A DNA stretch of 35,431 nucleotides from Akkermansiaceae bacterium. Lineage in GTDB: Bacteria; Verrucomicrobiota; Verrucomicrobiia; Verrucomicrobiales; Akkermansiaceae. The first letter of the stretch is position 1, and each line of letters opens with the position of its first letter. The notes below the pieces were generated by a model. The model was given only the letters and a program-made list of their open reading frames with translations. It did no database searches and was not told the DNA's origin. The stretch covers positions 1-35,431 of the forward strand of contig CAIKHZ010000136.1 of assembly GCA_903827375.1 (NCBI GenBank). Direction: 5' to 3'. The translations under genes were made by a program, and so were the position numbers. Below, piece after piece: positions 9,546 through 18,615 of the stretch.

Positions 9546-10127
9546 ATGCCCTCCTATCTCTTCTGGCTCTTCTCCATCGTGATGCTCGGCGGCGGCGTGG
9601 CGGTCATCGCATTGCGCAATCCGGTGTCCAGCGCTCTGGCTGTGGTCACTTGTTTCATCGGCCTTGCCGGCCTGTTTGTCGGCCTCAGCGCGTTTTTCGT
9701 CGGAGTTATCCAAATTCTCGTCTATACCGGTGCGGTGATGGTCTTGTTCATCTTCATCATCATGCTGCTCGATTTGAAGGCAGGTGCCAAGCGTGCCAAA
9801 CCCGTCGTCCCAATCGTCGCCGCCCTCACTTTGGCCATCGCCTTTATCGCGCAACTCGCCGGAGTGCTCTCCCACACCCCCGACACCGCCGCCCCCGCCC
9901 TAGACCCCGCCGCTCTGGCGCAGGCCTCCAGCGAGTTGGTCGATGCTGGCACAATAGCGGCCACCGGCAAGATTGCCACCGCGCTGAATGCCGGCAGCTT
10001 GCCGGACGTGCATCTGATTGGACGCGCTTTGTTCACCGATTACAATCTCCCGCTGCAAATCATCGGTGTGCTGCTCCTCGTGGCCACGGTAGGGGCCGTC
10101 ACCCTCTCCAAGAAGACACAAGAATAG
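9546..10127 (+). CDS. nuoJ: NADH-quinone oxidoreductase subunit J
   Basis: Membrane subunit of complex I and part of the proton-conducting chain. The 193-residue protein has about five hydrophobic segments and the typical core GVIQILVYTGAVMVLFIFII near residues 57-76. A polar loop of about 60 residues rich in Ala, Pro and Asp (from about residue 105) separates the fourth and last segments. The last five codons and the stop (KKTQE, TAG) lie in an agaagacaca repeat that continues into the downstream spacer, so the exact C-terminus may have been set by that repeat. Confidence 0.93.
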   Translation: MPSYLFWLFSIVMLGGGVAVIALRNPVSSALAVVTCFIGLAGLFVGLSAFFVGVIQILVYTGAVMVLFIFIIMLLDLKAGAKRAKPVVPIVAALTLAIAFIAQLAGVLSHTPDTAAPALDPAALAQASSELVDAGTIAATGKIATALNAGSLPDVHLIGRALFTDYNLPLQIIGVLLLVATVGAVTLSKKTQE

Positions 10128-10175
10128 AAGACACAGGACACAAGATGAAGAAAGTTGTCAGTTATCAGTTGTCAG
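10111..10175 (+). repeat. Short intergenic repeats at the 3' end of nuoJ
   Basis: AGAAGACACA occurs at 10111-10120 and again at 10126-10135, followed by a variant CAGGACACAAG. Then GTTGTCAGTTATCAG (10154-10168) runs directly into a further TTGTCAGT. The 15-mer has an exact inverted copy at 9520-9534. The pattern resembles short degenerate intergenic repeats. Confidence 0.6.
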
Positions 10176-10276
10176 TAGAGTGCGCCCCGAGGCGCCTATC
10201 CGCTGCCCTCTCATTTTTTGCACCTTTTGGTCATTTGTCTTCACCTCAATAACTCATATCCTTAAACGATCCTTTC

Positions 10277-10594
10277 ATGGCCACTCTCAACAACTACCTC
10301 CTTGTCTCCGGCCTGCTGTTTGCCATCGGACTGGCTGGCGTGGTGTTGCGCCGCAACATTATCGTCATCTTCATGTGTCTGGAACTCATGCTCAGCGCGG
10401 CCAATCTCACTCTGGTCGCATTCTCGCGCTTCCATCCCAGCCACGGCTTGCCCGAATCTAACGGCCAAATTCTGGTGTTTTTTGTCATCACGGTGGCGGC
10501 CGCCGAGGTGGCCGTTGGCTTGGCCATCATCGTCGCCCTGTTTCGCGCCCGCCAAACCCTCAGCACCGATGATCTCACCAGCATGAAAGGCTGA
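10277..10594 (+). CDS. nuoK: NADH-quinone oxidoreductase subunit K
   Basis: Small membrane subunit of complex I (MrpC-like), 105 residues with three transmembrane helices. Conserved features are the helix [20 protein letters not shown] with its membrane-buried Glu, and [20 protein letters not shown] with a second Glu; both acidic residues are typical of the proton path. Length is normal. It starts 149 nt after nuoJ, an unusually long gap for this gene pair, which often overlaps. Confidence 0.95.
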   Translation: MATLNNYLLVSGLLFAIGLAGVVLRRNIIVIFMCLELMLSAANLTLVAFSRFHPSHGLPESNGQILVFFVITVAAAEVAVGLAIIVALFRARQTLSTDDLTSMKG

Positions 10595-10713
10595 GATCGC
10601 CGACAAGCTTTTCCATTTTACGCCCGCCTCTACCCCAAACATTTGGAGCCCCCATCTGGAAAGTTTAACTAGCACGAAGCTGTCAGCATGCCACTCAATC
10701 CACCTTCCCGCCT

Positions 10714-12537
10714 ATGAACCATCTTCTTCCCTGGCTTCTTCTCTTCCTCCCGTTGGCCGTCACTGCGGCTAACCAACTCGTTTTGAAACGGACCGGGCTG
10801 GCCCCCATCGTGTCGGTTGCCTCCGCTCTGGCCACTTTTGTCCTAGCGGTAATGCTGATGGGCACCGAGGGCACGGCTGCGTTTGCATGGGCAAGCATTG
10901 GCGACTTTCACTTGGATATCGGCATCAAGCTCGATGCGTTGTCCACTGGTATGATGTTAGTGGTCACCGGCGTGGGGTTGGCGGTGCATGTGTTTTCGCT
11001 GGCGTACATGAAGGATGACGAAGGCAAGGCGCGATACTTCACCGGTTTGTCGATGTTCATGTTTTCGATGACGGGCATCGTGCTTGCTGATAACTTCATC
11101 ATGACCTTTATTTTCTGGGAGTTGGTGGGATTCAGTTCTTATCTGCTCATCGGCCACTGGTATCAGAAGGAAAGCGCCGCAGATGCCGCCAAAAAAGCGT
11201 TCATCACCAACCGTATCGGCGACTTTGGCTTCATGATCGGCATCCTCATGCTGTGGGGCATTACCGGTCATCTCACGTTTGACCAAATGCAGCCCGGCCT
11301 CCAGGCATTCCGTGCCGCCAATCCCAGTATCTGGGTCGGCGTAGTATCCGCCACCGTGCTGTGTATCTTCTGCGGCGCAGTTGGCAAGTCCGCCCAAGTG
11401 CCGTTGCACGTGTGGCTGCCCGATGCCATGGAAGGCCCCACCCCGGTGTCGGCCTTGATCCACGCGGCGACGATGGTCGCAGCCGGTGTCTATATGCTTT
11501 TCCGCGTGCAAACGACCCTCGGCACAGAGGTTTTCGAACAACTTCCAGCAAGTGATGTGATCGCTTGGACCGGCGGTATCACAGCATTGTTAGCCGCGCT
11601 GATGGCCACCCAGCAGGACGACATCAAGCGCGTGCTCGCCTACTCGACGCTCTCGCAACTCGGCTACATGGTCATGGCTGTGGGATTTGTGGCTGGCGAC
11701 GCGGGGATGTTCCACCTCTTTACCCATGCTTGGTTCAAGGCGTTATTGTTCCTCGGGTCCGGAGCGGTTATCTATGCCTGCCACCACGAACAAGATATCT
11801 GGAAAATGGGCGGCCTTGTGAAAAAGATGCCGCTGACGACCCTGACGTTTGCTGCCGGGTGTGCGGCGCTCATCGCAGTGCCCGGCACCTCGGGATTCTT
11901 CTCCAAGGAGCTGATTCTGGATGCCGCGCACAAGGCCGGCTCGCCATTGTTTTGGGTCGGGGCACTTGTTGCCGCACTCACACCATTTTACATGACACGC
12001 CTGTTTGTCGTGGCTTTCCTCGGCAAGCATCGCTCAGAAAACGCGGAGCACGCCCATGAGGTCGGCCCGCTGATGTTGGTGCCACTCGGGCTGTTAGCCT
12101 TGCTCGCACTGCTCTCCGGCTATTCCTTCCTCAATCGTTTCTCGCCGGCTTTGCCAGAAGATCACAGCGACTCTATCCACCTGAATATCGTCTCCGGAAT
12201 TTCGCTGGCGGCCTTGCTCATCGGTGTGTTGGCCGGTTGGCTCCTCTATGCCGGCAAGGAAAAAGACCCCGTATGCATCCCCTTGCTGCGGGACCGCTTT
12301 AAGTTCGATTGGTTCTATGACACCATCCTTATCCGCTACTTCCAGAATTTCCTGGCCGCCGTCATTCACTTCTTCGACGAATTCCTAATCAACGGCCTGT
12401 TGGTCGGCGGCCTGACCCGCTGTGCCGAGGGCATCGGCAATGTATTCCGCCGCGTCCAATCCGGTAACCTGCAGGCCTATGCCTTTGCCTTCGGCTTCGG
12501 CGTTATCCTAGTCATTTACCTAACTGTGTTCATCTAA
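10714..12537 (+). CDS. nuoL: NADH-quinone oxidoreductase subunit L
   Basis: Distal antiporter-like proton-pumping subunit of complex I, 607 residues, of normal family length. Hallmarks include FIFWELVGFSSYLLIG with the key helix-5 Glu, FITNRIGDFGFMIGI, and VPLHVWLPDAMEGPTPVSAL followed by IHAATMVAAGVYML. The lateral helix and terminal membrane segment are present at the C-terminus. It lies 119 nt after nuoK and 5 nt before nuoM, so nuoL and nuoM are tightly coupled. Confidence 0.95.
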   Translation: MNHLLPWLLLFLPLAVTAANQLVLKRTGLAPIVSVASALATFVLAVMLMGTEGTAAFAWASIGDFHLDIGIKLDALSTGMMLVVTGVGLAVHVFSLAYMKDDEGKARYFTGLSMFMFSMTGIVLADNFIMTFIFWELVGFSSYLLIGHWYQKESAADAAKKAFITNRIGDFGFMIGILMLWGITGHLTFDQMQPGLQAFRAANPSIWVGVVSATVLCIFCGAVGKSAQVPLHVWLPDAMEGPTPVSALIHAATMVAAGVYMLFRVQTTLGTEVFEQLPASDVIAWTGGITALLAALMATQQDDIKRVLAYSTLSQLGYMVMAVGFVAGDAGMFHLFTHAWFKALLFLGSGAVIYACHHEQDIWKMGGLVKKMPLTTLTFAAGCAALIAVPGTSGFFSKELILDAAHKAGSPLFWVGALVAALTPFYMTRLFVVAFLGKHRSENAEHAHEVGPLMLVPLGLLALLALLSGYSFLNRFSPALPEDHSDSIHLNIVSGISLAALLIGVLAGWLLYAGKEKDPVCIPLLRDRFKFDWFYDTILIRYFQNFLAAVIHFFDEFLINGLLVGGLTRCAEGIGNVFRRVQSGNLQAYAFAFGFGVILVIYLTVFI

Positions 12538-12542
12538 CGCCC

Positions 12543-13973
12543 ATGCTCGCACTCATCGTCTTTCTCCCCCTTGCTGCGTTTCTTGCGATCCTGCTCGGTG
12601 CGCCAGCGCGGCTCACTGCCGTCGGTGCCGCAGCACTGAATCTGGCACTTGCCCTATATGCTGCCGCGACCTGGCATTGCCCCTGTTGGATATTTTCGGA
12701 GCCAGTGTTGGCCAAGCCGGCGATCCATCTGGCATTTGGTTTTCCTGACGGGATGAGTGTGGTGATGGTATTGTTGACGGCCATTGTGACGTTGGCGGCG
12801 GTGTTATCCGGCAAGGCACCGGAAGGCCGCGAGACTCTCTACTACGGCTCATCTCTGTTATTGTCAGGTGGCGCTTTGGGGGCCTTTGCCGCCACCGACT
12901 TGTTCTTCTTCTATGCCTTCCACGAACTCGCCCTGATCCCCACCTTCCTCATGATCGGTATTCTCGGCCGCGGCGAGCGCCGGGCCGCCGCATGGAAAAT
13001 CACTATCTATCTGGGCCTCGGCTCCATCGTTCTGCTCGCCGGTTTGGTCTGGCTGGCAAATCTAACTGGCACGTTCGACATGGGCAAAATGGCCGATGCT
13101 GGCAGGATAGATCCCGTTGCGCAAAAAGGAATCGCCGGGCTGCTCATTGTCGGCTTCGGCACGCTGGTCTCGCTGTTTCCCTTTCACTCATGGGCCGCAC
13201 CTGCCTACGCCAGCGCACCGGCTCCCATCGCCATGCTGCATGCCGGCGTGCTGAAAAAATTTGGTCTTTACGGCCTGTTGCGGTTAGCGATTCCGCTGGT
13301 GCCCGACGGCCTGCAAGCTTGGCTCAATCCGCTGTTGCTTCTATTGCTAGGAAACATCTTGTGGGTTGGCTACGTCACCGTTTCGCAAAAGCGCTTGGAT
13401 CTGATGCTGGGAAATTCCTCGGTGATGCACATGGGCTATATCTTTCTGGCGGTGGCGGCGCTTATCGCGTTTCCTGAGAACCCGCTGGCTCGCTCCGCAG
13501 CCATCGTGCTGATGTTCGCCCACGGTATTTCCATCGCCCTGCTGTTTGGATTGGCTGACCGCATCGAGCGCTGCACTGGCTCGATCGATCTCGCAGACCT
13601 TGGCGGGCTGGGTAAATCCGCCCCGGCCCTGGCATTCATGTTCGGGATTGCCGCAATGGCCTCCATCGGCTTGCCCGGCCTCGCCAACTTTGCCGGCGAA
13701 GTGCTGGTGTTCCTTGCCGCCTTCAAATCATATGACGGCACCAGCGGCCTCGGCCCGGTCCAAGTCACCTGCATCCTCGCGATCTGGGGCGTGGTCATCT
13801 CCGCCGTCTATATGCTGCGCGCCTATCGCAATATCTTCCAAGGCCCGGCCGGTACCCTCACTTCCAGCGCCCCTGATATTTCTCTAACTGATAGAATCCC
13901 TGCGCTACTGCTCATCATCGTGCTGCTCGCCGTCGGTCTCTATCCTAACATTTTGCTCAATCTCCTTAAATAA
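12543..13973 (+). CDS. nuoM: NADH-quinone oxidoreductase subunit M
   Basis: Antiporter-like membrane subunit of complex I, 476 residues, with the helix-5 motif FFFYAFHELALIPTFLMIG (buried Glu). The core loop is divergent: FPFHSWAAPAYASAPAPIAM then LHAGVLKKFGLYGLLR, where many homologues have a WLPDAHVEAP-type sequence. The proton-path Lys in LKKFG is kept. ATG lies 5 nt after the nuoL stop. Confidence 0.93.
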   Translation: MLALIVFLPLAAFLAILLGAPARLTAVGAAALNLALALYAAATWHCPCWIFSEPVLAKPAIHLAFGFPDGMSVVMVLLTAIVTLAAVLSGKAPEGRETLYYGSSLLLSGGALGAFAATDLFFFYAFHELALIPTFLMIGILGRGERRAAAWKITIYLGLGSIVLLAGLVWLANLTGTFDMGKMADAGRIDPVAQKGIAGLLIVGFGTLVSLFPFHSWAAPAYASAPAPIAMLHAGVLKKFGLYGLLRLAIPLVPDGLQAWLNPLLLLLLGNILWVGYVTVSQKRLDLMLGNSSVMHMGYIFLAVAALIAFPENPLARSAAIVLMFAHGISIALLFGLADRIERCTGSIDLADLGGLGKSAPALAFMFGIAAMASIGLPGLANFAGEVLVFLAAFKSYDGTSGLGPVQVTCILAIWGVVISAVYMLRAYRNIFQGPAGTLTSSAPDISLTDRIPALLLIIVLLAVGLYPNILLNLLK

Positions 13974-14087
13974 AGCCATAACTCCCAAGCACTGAGTTTT
14001 AATTTCTGAACCAAGAAATCCATGCCTCCTCATTTTCTCATCTTCCGTTTAGAAATTCGAATTTAGGAATTATACTTTCCCCCCACC

Positions 14088-15596
14088 ATGCCAGCCTACT
14101 ATCTTGAAGCCCTCACCGTGACCCTTGGCATAGCGCTGCTGATGGCCGAAGCGTTTGTTCCGTCCAAAGCCAAGGGCTGGGTGGGCATTGCCGGGGCGAT
14201 TGGCCTCGCAGGCATCCTCGGTCTGACTTGTCTGGCTATTGGTCCAGACGCCAAGCCAGATGCTGCTTGGGCGAAGTGGCCGTTGTGGAATTTCTACACC
14301 TTTGATGGCCTGGCGCGATTCTATAAGATATTCGCCTTGTTATGCACGCTGTTGGTGCTGCTGATGGGGGTGGATTACCGGAAAGTGCTGGTGCAATTCA
14401 CCGATCATCCGGGCTCGGAAGCTGGCACGGGTGAATACCACGTGCTGCCGGTATTTGCCTGCGCCGGTATGATGTGGCTCGCTTCCGCCCGTGATTTGGC
14501 CGGCGCCTTTGTCGCCCTCGAACTGGTTACTATCACTTTCTACATCCTCGTTTCCTACATGCGCCGCAACATCGGTTCGCTCGAAGCCGGAGTGAAATAT
14601 CTGATTCTCGGCGCACTGAGCACCGGGTTTCTGGTGTATGGCATCGCTTGGATCTACGGCAGCACCGGCACGATGAACTTGCTTGAAATCGGGAATCGTC
14701 TTCGGGAATCTGTTATGTTCTCCTCAGTTCCGATCATCAGTGGGCTGTTCACCATTCATCAGGTTCCGCTGCTCTTCGGCGTTGCGCTGGTGATGGTCGG
14801 CCTCGGCTTCAAGGTCGGTGCCGTGCCAATGCAAATCTGGATCCCCGATGTCTATCAGGGGGCTCCCACCCCAACCACCGCCTTTCTCTCAGTCGGCTCG
14901 AAAGCTGCAGGCTTTATCCTGATGATTCGTTTCCTGGAGCCGTTTCTGGCCGGTCCGGTGACGAGGGGGCCGGTGCTAGGGCTGCTTGGGGTGCTTGCCT
15001 GTGCGACGCTGCTGTTCGGCAATTTGGCCGCTATTGCTCAAACCAACTTTAAGCGACTGCTGGCGTATTCCTCAATCGCCCACGCTGGCTTCCTGTTGCT
15101 GGCTCTCGCCGCTTGGCAACCTTCAGATTCCGAGCTGACGTCCACCATGGTGGTCTCGTTCTATCTCGCCACCTATCTGCTCATGACACTCGGTGTGTTC
15201 TTCGTGCTTGCCCAAGTGCGCATCCAGCGCGACGGCGAAAATATCACCGATTTCAATGGCCTCGGCACCACCAATCCGCGATTAGCCCTAGCTCTCACCG
15301 TTCTATTGGCTGCCCTCGCCGGGGTGCCGCTCACCGCAGGGTTCATCGGCAAGTTCTTCGTCTTCTTTCTGGCCGTCGATTCGCACCTGTGGTGGGCTGT
15401 GGGAATCGCCACCATCGCAGCGACTGCCGGATTTTATTACTACTTCAAGGTGATCCGTGCAATGTGGTGGATGCCGCCGGCAGATGCAACGCCCATCAAC
15501 TTGCCGCCGATCAGCGCCGTCTGCATTGCCGTCCTAACTGTTGCGGTGCTGCTCTTCGGCATCTGGCCGCAGCCGATCTGGGCGCTGCTACACTGA
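14088..15596 (+). CDS. nuoN: NADH-quinone oxidoreductase subunit N
   Basis: Antiporter-like membrane subunit of complex I and last gene of the block. The 502 residues include VALELVTITFYILVSYMRRN (buried Glu), FKVGAVPMQIWIPDVYQGAP followed by TPTTAFLSVGSKAAGF, and FKRLLAYSSIAHAGFLLLAL. Length and order are normal. The nuoM-nuoN gap (13974-14087) is AT-rich and holds no gene. The next gene is convergent, so the operon probably ends here. Confidence 0.94.
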   Translation: MPAYYLEALTVTLGIALLMAEAFVPSKAKGWVGIAGAIGLAGILGLTCLAIGPDAKPDAAWAKWPLWNFYTFDGLARFYKIFALLCTLLVLLMGVDYRKVLVQFTDHPGSEAGTGEYHVLPVFACAGMMWLASARDLAGAFVALELVTITFYILVSYMRRNIGSLEAGVKYLILGALSTGFLVYGIAWIYGSTGTMNLLEIGNRLRESVMFSSVPIISGLFTIHQVPLLFGVALVMVGLGFKVGAVPMQIWIPDVYQGAPTPTTAFLSVGSKAAGFILMIRFLEPFLAGPVTRGPVLGLLGVLACATLLFGNLAAIAQTNFKRLLAYSSIAHAGFLLLALAAWQPSDSELTSTMVVSFYLATYLLMTLGVFFVLAQVRIQRDGENITDFNGLGTTNPRLALALTVLLAALAGVPLTAGFIGKFFVFFLAVDSHLWWAVGIATIAATAGFYYYFKVIRAMWWMPPADATPINLPPISAVCIAVLTVAVLLFGIWPQPIWALLH

Positions 15597-15715
15597 ACTT
15601 GTCGGTCATTGCAGGGTCACAGATAGAAGAGAATCGGTTTGCTTGTAAGGCAACCATGACTTCTTGCCAACCTTGTCGCCAAGTTTGAACCCGACAACGA
15701 GTTCCTTTCCTTGCC
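15597..15715 (-). pseudogene. Possible C-terminal coding relic in the convergent gap
   Basis: On the minus strand a frame different from that of the adjacent GH106-like gene stays open into this gap. It reads QGKELVVGFKLGDKVGKK, then SWLPYKQTDSLLSVTLQ, then stop at about 15608. The composition looks like a real protein end rather than noise. It has no start of its own and overlaps the last codons of the upstream gene in another frame. It could be a former extension lost by frameshift, or the tail of a deleted gene. Family not recognised. Confidence 0.3.
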
Positions 15716-18055
15716 TTATCTCTGGCTCCCCTCACCTATCGAACTTAAATTTCTGACAAAAACCGATGTGTTTGGGTCAAGTTTGAGTTGGATCCGGGTG
15801 ACGTCCTGTCCGTCTTGCTTGAGGTTTTGAAATGATACGGCACTCGTTTCACCGGTATGTGGATTCAAGATTTCCGGTTGCAGTTTTCCCTTGAGCCGCA
15901 CCCAGGTGTTGATGACGTCGTCGCTTGAGTTGGCGAAGAAGTAATAATCCGTGTTGTCCCGCAGCTTGTGGATATAGGCAAGCTTGCCCTTCGCACTCTT
16001 GATGGCGATGTCTTCCTCGAATCGAACGTCCCATACACCCACTGCTTCATTGAGGACTGCTGCCAAGCGGCTGGTGCCTTCAACCCCCTCGTCGATGTTA
16101 GGCACAAAATAGGCCTTGCCTCCAGCGGCGTTGCTGTTCTTGGTATATGGGTGTCCGGACTTGTTGGCATCGAGGCCAAACATGTCTTGGACCAGTTTCG
16201 CGACTTGTGCGTCTTTGCCGAGTTCGGCGGACTTCACCGGCAGCCTGGCGGTGCTGATGACCGTGCCGCCATGGTCGTAAAACTCCTTGGCCTTCTGCAG
16301 AGTCGATAGATTGATCGCTCCTGGCTCATGCTTGCCGGGCAGGATCAGGACCTTGTATTGCTCATAATTGACCTTGTTGTTGAGATTGAGCGTATGGTTT
16401 GCCGCATCGACCGTGCATCTCTCATCCAGCACTTCGGGATGCATGAAGGTGAAGTCCCGCCGGATGGTATGGGTTAGCCGCTCGCCTACGTTCAGGTATT
16501 CGGGGTCCGTCCCTTCCTGTCCGAAATAACAATCGGCATAAATTGCCGTGATCGGATAGAGCACCGCAATGTCCGCGACATGGCGGCCACCCTGCAGGAT
16601 GAGTTGGCAGCGAGCGGCCCACGTGTTGTATGCTGGAAGGCTGGCTGCGACAATCGGATTTCGCGAGGAAATTTCCGGCGGCGTTGGCACATTGGGATGG
16701 GCATACCAGACTCCGTGCGGGATAATCAGGTTGATGCCGCGGGCATAGAGTTCCATGGCCGTCCGATAGAGCAGGTCCGGCGTGAAGTTAGCCTCCTTCC
16801 AGCCCTCGAAAGCGCCGTAGGTCTCGCACTGCAGAATCGGCTTGTCGTAAATAAACGCCGCAGAACCAGACAGTTTGTAGCCGTCTCGCTTGGATCCATA
16901 GGCACCGATCACGTCGAGCAGCGGGCGTTGCGCGTGCTGATAGAACTTGAGCGCATCGCCGGAAAATCCCATCGGCGACACCTCGTAGTCGCCGGCCGGG
17001 TGACCGGAGGCGTCGATCTTGTGCGCCGCGCACCAGTCGGCCACCCGTTTGACAAAACTAACCGAGAGCAATTCCGCGCGCAAGCCGAAGAGCATGCTTC
17101 TGGCGGCCGCCGTTGCTGGGCCGATGTCATACCACATCGCCGGATAGAACTCGACCGGACTCATGCCGAATTTCTCTTTGAACAGCGCATTGTATCCATC
17201 TGTCCAGCAGCGGCGGTCGTTGCCGTTCCAGACGTCGGGGCTGGCCTGATAGAGCGAGATGTCATCGTAAAATGAACTCTTAATGGTCGTGCCGAAATGT
17301 GTCGGAAACTTGTCGTAGAACCGCTGGTAGGTGAGGCTGATCCATTTATCGACGGCCGCCGGGTTGAGATAATCGAGGTTTTTGTTGGGATCCTTGTGGT
17401 TCATGTCCAAATCCCGGCGCGAGACAAACGTCATGATCTTCCAATTGCCTGCGGGGACCTTCCATGAGAGCTTGCCGTTGCTAACACCCGAGGTGATGTC
17501 GATGCGCTGGGCATGGTCGTTGTTGTTCATCGCCACACAACCCATCAATGCACCGGCTGGCACATCCGCCTGATAGTCCTTGGGGCCGGCCTCATCCTGT
17601 TCGCTTTTGTTGATCTGGCGGGAACAAAACTCCGGATGGCTCCTGCCGATTTCGCCGCCAGCAGTCCCGGACGGAAAACTTTGGTCGTCGCAGAAAATCG
17701 CCCACATGCCCAGCTCGTCGAGCTTGGCGAGAATGTGACCGTATCTCTCCATGAATTCGGCCTCCTTGTATTCGGTGACTGGCAGGATGGCCACACTGCC
17801 ATAGCCGTCCTTGTCACGGAAGCTGGTCAATTGGGAATCGATCACCGAATTCTCAATTTTGCCATTCAGCCAATAGAGCGGCGTCGGCCTGTACTTGGAC
17901 GGCGGCTTGGCAAACTCACTGGTGATGTCGGCTGCCAGGATGGAGGCCGATAACGCCAGCACAAGTCCCGCCATTTTCAGGTTGACTGGTAGGGGTTGTG
18001 ACCGGGGTCGGAGTGCAAGGATAGGCATGTGGCGGAAGAATGGATGAAGTTTCAT
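15716..18055 (-). CDS. Secreted GH106-like glycoside hydrolase
   Basis: The N-terminus before DITSEF is hydrophobic (MAGLVLALSASILAA). The longest frame adds 27 residues, so the start at 17974 with a short signal peptide is more likely than 18055. The opening FAKPPSKYRPTPLYWLNG, then DKDGYGSVAILP and LDELGMWAIFCDDQSFPSGT, match the start of the TIM barrel in the GH106 (alpha-L-rhamnosidase) group. Later parts include KSSFYDDISLYQ, ILQCETYGAFEGWKEANFTP, and a class I glutamine-amidotransferase-like domain (YKVLILPGKHEPGAI then YDHGGTVISTARLP). At 779 residues or less it is shorter than usual for GH106, which commonly exceeds 1,000, and lacks the C-terminal beta-sandwich seen in the 28.3-32.1 kb paralogue. 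Substrate is uncertain; rhamnosidase activity is inferred only. Confidence 0.72.
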   Translation of the reverse strand: MKLHPFFRHMPILALRPRSQPLPVNLKMAGLVLALSASILAADITSEFAKPPSKYRPTPLYWLNGKIENSVIDSQLTSFRDKDGYGSVAILPVTEYKEAEFMERYGHILAKLDELGMWAIFCDDQSFPSGTAGGEIGRSHPEFCSRQINKSEQDEAGPKDYQADVPAGALMGCVAMNNNDHAQRIDITSGVSNGKLSWKVPAGNWKIMTFVSRRDLDMNHKDPNKNLDYLNPAAVDKWISLTYQRFYDKFPTHFGTTIKSSFYDDISLYQASPDVWNGNDRRCWTDGYNALFKEKFGMSPVEFYPAMWYDIGPATAAARSMLFGLRAELLSVSFVKRVADWCAAHKIDASGHPAGDYEVSPMGFSGDALKFYQHAQRPLLDVIGAYGSKRDGYKLSGSAAFIYDKPILQCETYGAFEGWKEANFTPDLLYRTAMELYARGINLIIPHGVWYAHPNVPTPPEISSRNPIVAASLPAYNTWAARCQLILQGGRHVADIAVLYPITAIYADCYFGQEGTDPEYLNVGERLTHTIRRDFTFMHPEVLDERCTVDAANHTLNLNNKVNYEQYKVLILPGKHEPGAINLSTLQKAKEFYDHGGTVISTARLPVKSAELGKDAQVAKLVQDMFGLDANKSGHPYTKNSNAAGGKAYFVPNIDEGVEGTSRLAAVLNEAVGVWDVRFEEDIAIKSAKGKLAYIHKLRDNTDYYFFANSSDDVINTWVRLKGKLQPEILNPHTGETSAVSFQNLKQDGQDVTRIQLKLDPNTSVFVRNLSSIGEGSQR

Positions 18056-18615
18056 TGGCTGAATTTCGGTTTGCGTATAGATGTTAGTTAGTTATGTGAA
18101 ACTATCAAGGGATTGGTCAAGGAGATTCCAGGGGCACATCGCGGAAATGTGCAAATAGTGCGGACTGACACTTGCTTGCTCTGGCTCAGGCTGGCTCAGA
18201 ATTTTCGGGTCTTCAGAAAGAAACTAGCGAGGCTGCGCCTCAGACACAAGACGCAAAACTTGAAGACCGCTCGGCTGAGCTCGCCGAACCCCCAAAGAGA
18301 AGAAAACTTGACCTAACGACATTAACTTTGGCTTTTCAAGGACTCTAAGGGTTGCCACCGCTTTCCTCAGTTATCGAGGGCCCTTTGGGCCCCGCTGGAG
18401 TCATTTCCGCGTCAGGAACAACCGCCCCCGCAGAACTCAGTGTTCGACCTCGCTTTCGACAACGGAGCGAGTCAGTCGGATTCCCTAACTGTCGGCTGTG
18501 GGCGGAAGCACAATGCCTGAAACAAATGTTACCATGCGAGGACTGACCCCATCGGTGCGGTGGCGCGTGCCCGATCAGCTATAGGACGGCCAGCCAGATT
18601 TCTGGCCACACCCGA
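18056..18615. other. 560-nt gap between the GH106-like gene and the PAP2 gene
   Basis: I see no convincing gene. An open + frame at 18113-18316 has no recognisable product. The gap contains GGGCCCTTTGGGCCC (18378-18392), a perfect 6-bp-arm hairpin, and an inverted repeat just downstream of the PAP2 stop. The promoter of the GH106-like gene should lie at the left end of this gap, but none is clear. Confidence 0.4.
18588..18607 (-). terminator. Possible terminator hairpin after the PAP2 gene
   Basis: GGCCAG (18588-18593) and CTGGCC (18602-18607) form a perfect 6-bp stem with an 8-nt loop, 8 nt past the PAP2 stop codon on the minus strand. No U-tract follows, so it is a weak candidate. Confidence 0.3.

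Noticed and set aside
18113..18316. 67-codon + strand frame in the 18.1-18.6 kb gap
   Set aside because: Lys/Arg/Leu-rich without motif, no RBS, no neighbour context.
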